Assembly: GCA_011523485.1 (NCBI GenBank)
Contig: WTGR01000042.1
Coordinates: 1-9,681, forward strand
Length of the DNA: 9,681 bases
Direction of reading: 5' to 3'
Source: Acidobacteriota bacterium
GTDB taxonomy: Bacteria; Acidobacteriota; Vicinamibacteria; Vicinamibacterales; UBA8438
How positions within the stretch are numbered: the stretch's first letter is position 1; each line of letters begins with the position of its first letter. The translations under genes and the position numbers were made by a program. The notes under the pieces are model-generated. The model saw nothing but the letters and a program-made list of their open reading frames with translations. It ran no database searches and had not been told where the DNA came from. Below, piece by piece: positions 1 through 5,220 of this stretch.

Positions 1-1119
1 CGGCTCGATGAGCGTCATGAACCGCCCGAGCGTCGTCTCGATCTCCTCGTCGAAGAAATCGGCCACCGCGTTCAGCATGTCCTGCAGCGCGCCGGTGGAC
101 TCTCCCACCTCTACCATCTTGACGGCCACCGGCGGAAAGATCCCGCGCGCGTCCAGCGAGGTCGAGAGCGCACCGCCCTCGCGCACCTCTCCGGCGACGG
201 CTTCCAGGTTGCGGGAGACGTGGCGGTTGCCGACCGAGCGCGCCGTGACGTCGAGCGCGTCGACGAGCGGAATGCCCCCGCCGAGCAGCGTGGCCAGCGT
301 TCTCGCGAGCTGCGAGGTGGCGAACCGGGTGGCGACGCCGCCGACGAACGGCAGCCCGAGCAGCAGCCGGTCGAGCTGCGCGCCGCGTCCGGGCTGCCGG
401 CTCCAGGTCCATACCGCGCCGGCGAGCGCCGCGGCCGCGAGCGCCAGGATCCAGAAGAACTCGGTGACGAAGCCCGAGACACCGGTCAGCGCGCGTGTGG
501 CAAGCGGCAGGCTCGCACCCATCGAGTCGTAGAAGCTGGTGAACTCCGGCACGACGCGAACGACGATGATGGCCACCACGATGCCGGACAGCGCCAGCAG
601 GATGGCCGGGTAGATGAGGGCCGAGAGCGTCCGGCGGCGCACGCCGCTGATGACCCTGGCATAGCTCACGTAGCGCCGGAGCGTCTCTTCGAGGTTGCCG
701 CTCTTCTCGCCCGCCAGGATCGACGCGGTATAGACGCCGGGAAAGAGATCACGATGGCTGGCGAATGCGTCGGACAACGAGGCGCCGCCCCGCACCTGCG
801 CGTGAACGTCGTCCAGGACGGTCTTCAGGACCGGCTGATCCGTCCGCTGCCGCAGGATGTCGAGCGACTGCAGCAGCGGCATGCCCGCCTCGAGGAGAGC
901 AGCCAGCTCCTGGTTGAAGACCGTGAACTCCCGCAAGCCAGGCCGCCGTTTCCACCCGATCGACGTGCCCGCCCACGCGAAACCGCCCCGTCGCCGAAGC
1001 GACAGCGGATACAGGCCTTCCTTCTCCAGGTCCCGCCGGAGGACGGTCTCGCTGTCCGCGATGCGGACCCGTTCCACGATCTCGCCGGTCTCGGTCCCGA
1101 GGCGGCAGCGAAACTCCAT
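1..1119 (-). CDS. Type II secretion / type IV pilus F-family inner-membrane platform protein (GspF/PilC), C-terminus cut off by the window edge
   Basis: Reading the minus strand from the ATG at 1119 gives 373 uninterrupted residues that leave the window still open; full-length relatives are about 400 residues, so roughly 30 are missing. The family is the polytopic inner-membrane platform that couples the assembly ATPase to pseudopilus or pilus growth. The protein has the duplicated T2SSF architecture. Repeat 1 spans about residues 65-190 and contains FNQELAALLEAGMPLLQSL and GEKSGNLEETL. Repeat 2 starts near 268 and contains SQLARTLATLLGGGIPLVDA and VGESTGALQDML. Hydrophobic segments at about 168-190 and 221-238 match the expected membrane spans; the last would lie beyond the edge. 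The start lies 11 bp after the stop of the transglycosylase gene, suggesting co-transcription. Family assignment is secure. Whether it serves a T2SS or a type IV pilus cannot be decided here. Confidence 0.9.
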   Translation of the reverse strand, partial: MEFRCRLGTETGEIVERVRIADSETVLRRDLEKEGLYPLSLRRRGGFAWAGTSIGWKRRPGLREFTVFNQELAALLEAGMPLLQSLDILRQRTDQPVLKTVLDDVHAQVRGGASLSDAFASHRDLFPGVYTASILAGEKSGNLEETLRRYVSYARVISGVRRRTLSALIYPAILLALSGIVVAIIVVRVVPEFTSFYDSMGASLPLATRALTGVSGFVTEFFWILALAAAALAGAVWTWSRQPGRGAQLDRLLLGLPFVGGVATRFATSQLARTLATLLGGGIPLVDALDVTARSVGNRHVSRNLEAVAGEVREGGALSTSLDARGIFPPVAVKMVEVGESTGALQDMLNAVADFFDEEIETTLGRFMTLIEP

Positions 1120-1130
1120 CGGCGCATCGG

Positions 1131-1832
1131 TCAGTCGCCGCCGCCCCGGCCCCGTTGTGACAGCAGGACCTCCAGAACGCGGCGCACGAACCTGTGGGTC
1201 TGCGGATAGGGTGGGATTCCCCCGTGCCGCCGGACGACGACCTCGCCGGCGTTGTACGCGGCCAGCGCACTCAGCTCGTAGAGGGGGCCGAACTCGTCGA
1301 GCAGCGCCCGCAGGTGCTGCGTTCCCGCGTCGATGTTGGCTGCCGGATCCAGCGGATCGGAGACCCCGTAGCGCCGCGCGGTGCGCGGCATCAACTGCAT
1401 CAGGCCCATCGCGCCGACGGAGGAAACCGCGTCGGCGCGATAGCCGGACTCCACCTCGATCAACGCGTGCACGAGACCCGGGTCGACGCCGTGGCGCGCC
1501 GCGGCCTGCTCCACCAGACGGTCATACGGCGGTGCCGGCGTCGCGGTTCGCTCCGCCGTAGACGCCTCGTCTCGGGAACCGCCGGCTGGCGAAGGCTCCC
1601 CCTGCCCGACAGGTTCCGTGAGGCTTGCCGGCACGGGCCGCGCGTCGAGAAAACCGCCCCCGCTACCCTGAAACGCCGGCATGACCGGCGCGCGTGCCGC
1701 ACGATCGACGATGGACTCCACCCCTTCGCGGGCGGCCCGACCCTTCCCGTTCACCACATAAGCGACGGGCGCCCAGGCGAGGGCCAGCATCGCCGCCGCG
1801 CCGCAGAGCATCAATCCCCACTTCAGCACCAT
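1131..1832 (-). CDS. Membrane-anchored or exported lytic transglycosylase, SLT (Slt70/MltE-like) domain
   Basis: This 233-residue protein should cleave the MurNAc-GlcNAc bond of peptidoglycan non-hydrolytically. Residues about 5-27 are hydrophobic and act as a signal peptide or N-terminal anchor. Residues 30-100 are a low-complexity Ala/Pro/Gly-rich spacer. The SLT domain covers about 101-225. Its family motifs are all visible: ALIEVESGY with the presumed catalytic Glu128 followed by Ser129, GAMGLMQLMP (141-149), NIDAGTQHL (167-174) and LAAYNAGE (190-197). All catalytic-core motifs are intact, so activity is expected. The gene lies between a probable lipoprotein gene and the F-family platform gene, so local opening of the cell wall for a secretion or pilus machine is a reasonable inference. 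The shine-dalgarno match ahead of the ATG is weak (AGGCGG). The C-terminal GRGGGD tail is probably disordered. Confidence 0.92.
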   Translation of the reverse strand: MVLKWGLMLCGAAAMLALAWAPVAYVVNGKGRAAREGVESIVDRAARAPVMPAFQGSGGGFLDARPVPASLTEPVGQGEPSPAGGSRDEASTAERTATPAPPYDRLVEQAAARHGVDPGLVHALIEVESGYRADAVSSVGAMGLMQLMPRTARRYGVSDPLDPAANIDAGTQHLRALLDEFGPLYELSALAAYNAGEVVVRRHGGIPPYPQTHRFVRRVLEVLLSQRGRGGGD

Positions 1833-1863
1833 GGTTACCGCCTGCCGGTTCGCACGTCGTCGA

Positions 1864-1886
1864 CGCGCCCGCCCTGGGCGGACGCG
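1864..1886 (-). terminator. Strong GC-rich hairpin between the lipoprotein and transglycosylase genes; possible terminator or processing site
   Basis: Two 11-base arms (1864-1874 and 1876-1886) around a single central base are complementary except for one position. That position is a U-G wobble in the minus-strand transcript and a C-A mismatch in the plus-strand transcript, so the structure is better on the strand that is transcribed. It sits inside the 77-bp gap 1833-1909. No run of T follows, so it is not a canonical intrinsic terminator. It may attenuate read-through or protect an mRNA end. The rest of the gap shows nothing else. Confidence 0.4.
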
Positions 1887-1909
1887 CAGCGACCTGCCGC
1901 CGCCCAGAA

Positions 1910-2791
1910 TCAGAGCGGCTCGAAGTACGTGTAGAAGACGCGGACGCCGAGCTCGCGCTCGTCCGGCGCCCCGTCATCGAGATCCGCGGGCGTGAAGGTC
2001 CGATCCACCCGCAGCTCCAGATTCACGATGTCTTCCGATCCGAGGTCGGACGCCGCGATGTCGCACGTGAGATAGACGACCTCGGTGGCATCCACCTCCG
2101 ATTCCTCGATCGTACGATCGCCGATGACGATGGACAGCCTCTGCGGCGGTTCGAACACGTCCGCACGGCCGTCGAACTCCACGACGAACCGGGAGTCGCG
2201 TTTCGGATTCCGGAACGACAACACGCCCCGGCCGGTCGTCCAGCGCCACTGCCTGCGTCCGTCGGCGCTGATCTCCGCCTCGTGCCACCCTTCGCCGTAC
2301 GTGACGAAGCTGCTCTCGTGCTGCGGCTCGAGCCGGATGCTCGCCACGTCGTACCCCATCTGACCGAGATCGCTTCCGGCGAGGGGCAGGCGGGTTCCGT
2401 CTCGGGGAGAATAGAGCCCCGCCGCGATCATCGAATCGCCGATATACGGATACATCGGAATCTTCACGCGCCGCGAGTACTCGATGGGCTGCCCCGCGGT
2501 CCACTGCGACGTGGGCACGGGAGGATCGTGATCCTCGGTCCACAGGATCTGTTCGCGGTCGTCGAGGAAGTGCACGAACACCCGGTAGTCGTCGCCGGGT
2601 CCGTCAGCGAGATCCGACAGGACGTCGAAGCGGAAGCGCAGGTCCAGAGGGGCGCCCAGGGATACGGCCGCGCGATCGGGCTCCACGGAGATGGAAGCAA
2701 TCGGTTCCGGGGGATCCGCACAGCCAAGTGAGGTCGAGAGCCAAACTGCAACGAGCGCCCCGCGCACCGGGGTCGAACGAACAGAGAGCAT
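1910..2791 (-). CDS. Uncharacterised probable lipoprotein with two beta-rich domains
   Basis: I do not recognise a named family for this 293-residue protein. The N-terminus (residues 1-23) has basic residues, a hydrophobic stretch (GALVAVWLSTS) and then SLGC, so Cys24 fits a loose lipobox; export with lipidation is likely. Residues about 30-155 are beta-rich and include VFVHFLDD, PPVPTSQWTAGQPIEYS and GLYSPRDGTRLPL. This recalls the extracytoplasmic beta-sandwich attached to some large bacterial membrane glycosyltransferases, though I base that on pattern only. Residues about 160-293 form a second region with a Trp/Arg-rich stretch (WRWTTGRGVLSF) and a sequence ending VFYTYFEPL. There are no transmembrane spans after the signal. 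It is transcribed toward the transglycosylase gene with a 77-bp gap. No other in-frame ATG lies upstream of 2791 and no clear ribosome site is visible. The coding region is sure; the function is unknown. Confidence 0.8.
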   Translation of the reverse strand: MLSVRSTPVRGALVAVWLSTSLGCADPPEPIASISVEPDRAAVSLGAPLDLRFRFDVLSDLADGPGDDYRVFVHFLDDREQILWTEDHDPPVPTSQWTAGQPIEYSRRVKIPMYPYIGDSMIAAGLYSPRDGTRLPLAGSDLGQMGYDVASIRLEPQHESSFVTYGEGWHEAEISADGRRQWRWTTGRGVLSFRNPKRDSRFVVEFDGRADVFEPPQRLSIVIGDRTIEESEVDATEVVYLTCDIAASDLGSEDIVNLELRVDRTFTPADLDDGAPDERELGVRVFYTYFEPL

Positions 2792-2800
2792 CTGGCATCC

Positions 2801-2829
2801 ATGCTAGGAGCTTGCGCCGCAGAACGCAA
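2801..2829 (-). promoter_or_regulatory. Candidate sigma-70-like promoter for the lipoprotein gene, giving a nearly leaderless transcript
   Basis: On the minus strand TTGCGT (2829-2824) and TAGCAT (2806-2801) are separated by exactly 17 bases. Transcription would start near 2794, only a few bases before the ATG at 2791. That would fit the absence of a ribosome site. The promoter lies within the arm and loop of the 2806-2859 inverted repeat. Each hexamer matches consensus only partly, so this is tentative. Confidence 0.3.
2805..2826 (+). repeat. Direct repeat copy 1, upstream of the BMC-H gene
   Basis: This 22-base sequence matches 3291-3312 at 19 of 22 positions, with the shared core TAGGAG, then two variable bases, TGCGCCG, one variable base, and AGAACG. 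The two copies lie on either side of the BMC-H gene in the same orientation. Copy 1 also forms the left arm of a long inverted repeat. It looks like a member of a dispersed short repeat family, which I cannot confirm within one window. Confidence 0.6.
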
Positions 2830-2859
2830 GCGAAGCGAAGTGCTGCGGCGCAGGCTCCT
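2806..2859. repeat. 17-bp inverted repeat with a 20-base loop (REP-like palindrome)
   Basis: Arms 2806-2822 (AGGAGCTTGCGCCGCAG) and 2843-2859 (CTGCGGCGCAGGCTCCT) are complementary at 16 of 17 positions, and the odd position is a U-G wobble in plus-strand RNA. The loop holds the tandem GCGAAGCGAAG. The element sits in the divergent intergenic region, close to the minus-strand lipoprotein start. Size and shape fit a repetitive extragenic palindrome. Confidence 0.7.
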
Positions 2860-2876
2860 GGAGCGGGGGGGATGGG

Positions 2877-2906
2877 CCGAAACGCCGAGCCAGCGAGGCG
2901 TTTCGG
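2877..2906. repeat. Second inverted repeat, perfect 10-bp arms with a 10-base loop
   Basis: CCGAAACGCC (2877-2886) and GGCGTTTCGG (2897-2906) are exact reverse complements. It follows the first inverted repeat after 17 bases, so both may belong to one composite palindromic element of about 100 bp (2804-2910). It lies just upstream of the candidate BMC-H promoter. Confidence 0.65.
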
Positions 2907-2918
2907 GGCGCTAGCGTG

Positions 2919-2948
2919 TTGCGGGTGTCTTCGGCAATGTGCTAGTCT
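2919..2948 (+). promoter_or_regulatory. Candidate sigma-70-like promoter for the BMC-H gene
   Basis: TTGCGG (2919-2924) and TAGTCT (2943-2948) are separated by 18 bases, and TGC immediately before the second hexamer makes an extended -10. Transcription would start near 2955, about 50 bases before the ATG at 3006. The resulting leader contains the 2960-2981 hairpin. Match to consensus is moderate only. Confidence 0.4.
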
Positions 2949-2959
2949 GCCGGCCGTTC

Positions 2960-2981
2960 GGCGCCGCGTGCGCGCGGCGCC
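2960..2981 (+). other. Perfect 9-bp GC hairpin in the BMC-H 5' leader
   Basis: GGCGCCGCG (2960-2968) and CGCGGCGCC (2973-2981) pair perfectly across the loop TGCG. It would form directly after the predicted transcription start and 6 bases before the GGGGAG ribosome site (2988-2993). It may stabilise the 5' end of the shell protein mRNA or tune translation; palindromic protein binding is the alternative. Confidence 0.45.
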
Positions 2982-3005
2982 TCCGTCGGGGAGATTGACG
3001 CGGGA

Positions 3006-3293
3006 ATGACACTCGAAGCGCTCGGCATGGTGGAGACCAAGGGCCTCGTCGGATCCATCGAGGCCGCCGATGCGATGGTCAAGGCGGCGAACGTCCTGCT
3101 GATTGGCAAGGAGTACATCGGGGCCGGCTATGTGACGGTCATGGTGCGGGGCGACGTCGGCGCCGTGAAGGCGGCTACCGACGCCGGGGCGGCCGCTGCG
3201 CGCCGGGTCGGCGAGCTCGTCTCGGTCCACGTCATTCCGCGGCCGCATCACGAGGTCGAGAAGATCCTGCCTGCGGCCGGAGACGCGACCTAG
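3006..3293 (+). CDS. Bacterial microcompartment hexameric shell protein (BMC-H, PduA/EutM/CcmK family)
   Basis: This 95-residue protein is a single Pfam BMC domain. Such proteins form hexagonal tiles that build the facets of a protein-shelled compartment and carry a central pore for small metabolites. Landmarks align without gaps to PduA numbering as I recall it: [10 protein letters not shown] at the N-terminus, the edge lysine Lys26 that packs neighbouring hexamers, [19 protein letters not shown] in the middle, and IPRPH with Arg79. The pore loop reads YIGAG (37-41), where PduA has KIGSG, so the pore lining differs at positions 37 and 40. The ATG has a GGGGAG ribosome site 12 bases upstream. 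The stop TAG overlaps the start of a short repeat. The next gene, an acylating aldehyde dehydrogenase, is a typical compartment cargo. No pentameric vertex protein or second shell paralogue lies in the window, so this tile alone cannot close a shell. Confidence 0.95.
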   Translation: MTLEALGMVETKGLVGSIEAADAMVKAANVLLIGKEYIGAGYVTVMVRGDVGAVKAATDAGAAAARRVGELVSVHVIPRPHHEVEKILPAAGDAT

Positions 3294-3312
3294 GAGTCTG
3301 CGCCGTAGAACG
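3291..3312 (+). repeat. Direct repeat copy 2, overlapping the BMC-H stop codon
   Basis: This matches the copy at 2805-2826 at 19 of 22 positions; all three differences are C/T transitions. The first three bases, TAG, are the BMC-H stop codon. Unlike copy 1, no matching inverted arm follows within the 168-bp gap. Confidence 0.6.
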
Positions 3313-3363
3313 GGTGCAGGACCTCCCGGCCAGGCCCGGTTGGGCGGCAATCGGAGGCAGTAG

Positions 3364-3382
3364 CGCGACCGCAGCGGTCGCG
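3364..3382 (+). other. GC hairpin upstream of the aldehyde dehydrogenase gene
   Basis: CGCGACCGC (3364-3372) and GCGGTCGCG (3374-3382) are exact reverse complements around one base, so about 8 pairs with a 3-base loop can form. It lies in the 168-bp gap 3294-3461 between the BMC-H and dehydrogenase genes, after the repeat at 3291-3312. It has no following T-run. It could reduce read-through, or mark an mRNA processing site that gives shell and enzyme different dosages. I see no convincing promoter in this gap. Confidence 0.45.
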
Positions 3383-3461
3383 TAGGGCGACGATTGTCGG
3401 GCAGCGCGGTCTTCCCCCGCCGCGCGCCCTCCGGCGTTCGGTGCGAACCCCTTGCGCCGCC

Positions 3462-5162
3462 ATGGCTGAACTGGATTCGGGCATCGACCAGCGCTCCACG
3501 GAGCAGGCCCGCAGCCTCGCCGCGCGGGCCTGCGAGGCACGATCCCCCCTGGCGGAGCTGGATCAGGAGCAGGTGGACCGCATCGTCGGCGCCATGGCCG
3601 CGACGGCCGCCGAGCACGCCGGCGAACTGGCGGCGGCCGGCGTCGAGGAGACCGGCTACGGGGTCCGTGCCGACAAGGTCCGGAAGAATCTCTTCGCGGC
3701 GCGCACCGTGTACGAGTTCATCCGACCGATGAAGACGGTCGGCGTGCTGCGGCGGCTCGACGACCGGCGCGTCGTGGAGATCGCAGAGCCCTTCGGGGTG
3801 GTCGCCGCGATCGTCCCGTCCACCAACCCCACCTCCACCGCCATCTACAAGCTGCTCGTAGCGATGAAGGCGCGTTGCCCGATCGTGATCAGCCCGCACC
3901 CTGCGGCGGTCGACTGCATCAACCGAACCGTGCGCCTGCTGGAGCGCGCGGCACGCGGCGCCGGAGCCCCCGAGGGCGCGATCGCCGCGATGGAGTCGGT
4001 GACCCTGGCGGGCACGCAGGAGTTGATGCGCCGGCGGGAAGTCGCGGTCATCCTCGCCACCGGAGGCATGGGTCTCGTCCGCGCCGCCTACTCCGCCGGA
4101 AAGCCGGCCTACGGCGTCGGTCCTGGCAACGCGCCCGCCTACATCGAGCGAACCGCCGACGTCGGGAAGGCCGTGCGCGACATCCTCACCGGCAAGACCT
4201 TCGACAACGGACTGCTCTGCTCCTCCGAAAACTCGGTAGTGGTCGACGCCCCGATCGCCGAGGAGGTGCGCCGCGAGTTCGAGGCCCAGGGAGGGCACTT
4301 CCTGAACGGCGCCGAGGCGGCCGCCCTGGCCGGCGTCCTGATCACCCCGCAGCGGCTCCCGCATCCGAAGCTCGTCGGCCGCACGGCGGTCGAGATCGCC
4401 CGGCGCGCCGGCCTGGCGGTCCCGGAGCACACGCGGGCGCTCATCGCGCCGCTCGACGGGGTCGGCCGCGACCATCCGCTGTCCATCGAGAAGCTCTGCC
4501 CGGTGCTCTCCTTCTACGTCGTGGCGGACTGGCGCGAAGGCTGCGAACGATGCAGACAGATTCTGGCCTACGGCGGCATGGGCCACACCATGGCGATCCA
4601 CTCCAGAGACGAGTCGGTCGTCCTCGAGTTCGCTCTGCGGAAACCTGCCTTCCGCATCGTGGTGAACACGCCCGCCACGCTCGGCTCCATCGGCATGACG
4701 ACCGGCCTCGATCCGTCGATGACGCTCGGTTGCGGCGGGCACGGCGGCAACGTCACCTCCGACAACATCTCGCCGCGCCATCTGCTCAACGTGAAGCGGC
4801 TGGCATACGAGTTGCGCACCGCACGCCAGGCAGCCGCCGACCTCGACTCGCCCTCGCAGCAGGACTCGGACGCGGGGGGCGGGCGCTCGGGGCGCGCGGC
4901 GGGGCTGGACCGGCGTCTGGTGGCCGAACGCGTCGCGGCGCTGGTGGACGCGACGGCCGCCGCCGGCGCGCCCCTCCCTCCATCGCCGCCGCCGGACCCG
5001 GGCCGCGGCGCCGGACCACCGACGCCGGTCCCGTTCGTGTGCGAGGACGACGTCCGGGCCGCCATCCGCGAATCGCGGCCGATCGTGATCGGGGAACGCA
5101 CCATCGTGACCCCCGCGGCGCGCGACCTTGCGGCGACGCACGGGGTATTCGTGGAGAGCTGA
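3462..5162 (+). CDS. CoA-acylating aldehyde dehydrogenase, probable microcompartment cargo, with modular C-terminal tail
   Basis: The 566-residue product should oxidise an aldehyde to an acyl-CoA with NAD(P)+ and CoA. The catalytic domain covers about 30-455 and resembles AdhE/EutE/SauS-type enzymes: IVPSTNPTST (117-126) and GVGPGNAPAY (218-227) line the cofactor site, and TFDNGLLCSSE places the nucleophile at Cys253. The substrate cannot be read from sequence. After the domain come a low-complexity linker (about 460-481), a predicted amphipathic helix (482-500), a Pro/Gly-rich linker (502-524) and a EutQ-N-terminus-like segment (525-564). This makes it about 100 residues longer than typical PduP/EutE. 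I chose the ATG at 3462; an in-frame GTG at 3441 would add seven residues, and neither has a good ribosome site. The gene follows the BMC-H gene on the same strand, consistent with a compartment enzyme confining a toxic aldehyde. CxxC at 361-364 is of unknown relevance. Confidence 0.92.
   Translation: MAELDSGIDQRSTEQARSLAARACEARSPLAELDQEQVDRIVGAMAATAAEHAGELAAAGVEETGYGVRADKVRKNLFAARTVYEFIRPMKTVGVLRRLDDRRVVEIAEPFGVVAAIVPSTNPTSTAIYKLLVAMKARCPIVISPHPAAVDCINRTVRLLERAARGAGAPEGAIAAMESVTLAGTQELMRRREVAVILATGGMGLVRAAYSAGKPAYGVGPGNAPAYIERTADVGKAVRDILTGKTFDNGLLCSSENSVVVDAPIAEEVRREFEAQGGHFLNGAEAAALAGVLITPQRLPHPKLVGRTAVEIARRAGLAVPEHTRALIAPLDGVGRDHPLSIEKLCPVLSFYVVADWREGCERCRQILAYGGMGHTMAIHSRDESVVLEFALRKPAFRIVVNTPATLGSIGMTTGLDPSMTLGCGGHGGNVTSDNISPRHLLNVKRLAYELRTARQAAADLDSPSQQDSDAGGGRSGRAAGLDRRLVAERVAALVDATAAAGAPLPPSPPPDPGRGAGPPTPVPFVCEDDVRAAIRESRPIVIGERTIVTPAARDLAATHGVFVES
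4905..4961 (+). other. Predicted encapsulation-peptide-like amphipathic helix inside the aldehyde dehydrogenase tail
   Basis: This encodes residues 482-500, LDRRLVAERVAALVDATAA. Hydrophobic residues at 482, 486, 487, 491, 494, 495 fall on one helical face, and Asp483, Arg484, Arg485, Glu489, Arg490 and Asp496 on the others. Low-complexity linkers flank it on both sides. Known encapsulation peptides are short amphipathic helices of about 18 residues joined to cargo by a poorly conserved linker, so targeting into a BMC lumen is the obvious inference. The internal position is less usual than an N- or C-terminal one. Confidence 0.55.
5034..5153 (+). other. EutQ/EutT N-terminus-like module at the dehydrogenase C-terminus
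   Basis: Residues 525-564 begin FVCEDDVRAA and end TIVTPAARDLAATHGVFV. As I recall it, E. coli EutQ begins with LITANDIRAA and IITPEAREVADLLGF at nearly the same spacing, and EutT has a similar LTPSAREL stretch. The shared pattern is an aspartate-initiated helix, then a short basic strand, then a T-P-x-A-R helix. The role of this segment is not known to me. Its recurrence on several compartment-associated proteins suggests a docking or assembly tag. Confidence 0.5.
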
Positions 5163-5163
5163 G

Positions 5164-5217
5164 CCGGGCGCGGCGACTACCCGCAGGCGAGGCTCCGGTC
5201 CACGTCCGCGCGCCCGG
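5164..5217. terminator. Possible bidirectional terminator between convergent genes
   Basis: CCGGGCGCG (5164-5172) and CGCGCCCGG (5209-5217) are exact reverse complements with a 36-base loop, filling the 58-bp gap between the dehydrogenase stop (5162) and the glycosyltransferase stop (5221). Position fits a shared terminator, but the loop is long and no T-run is present on either strand. Confidence 0.3.
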
Positions 5218-5220
5218 GTC

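Noticed and set aside
220..1209. 329-codon plus-strand frame at the left end
   Set aside because: It lies opposite the F-family platform gene, whose duplicated domain is clear on the minus strand; the plus-strand product is Arg/Ala/Gln-rich with no motif.
2792..3005. Small plus-strand open frame through the repeat region (starting 2728) as a possible small gene
   Set aside because: It begins inside the opposing lipoprotein gene, runs through palindromic repeats, and its product is basic and low in complexity.
2805..3312. Repeats around the BMC-H gene as insertion-sequence ends or attachment sites
   Set aside because: No transposase or integrase is encoded between or near them, and target-site duplications are not evident.
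2604..5141. 845-codon open frame on the minus strand opposite the BMC-H and dehydrogenase genes
   Set aside because: It is antisense to two genes with clear family motifs, shows Arg/Gly/Asp-rich low-complexity composition and no recognisable domain; high GC makes stop codons rare in this frame.
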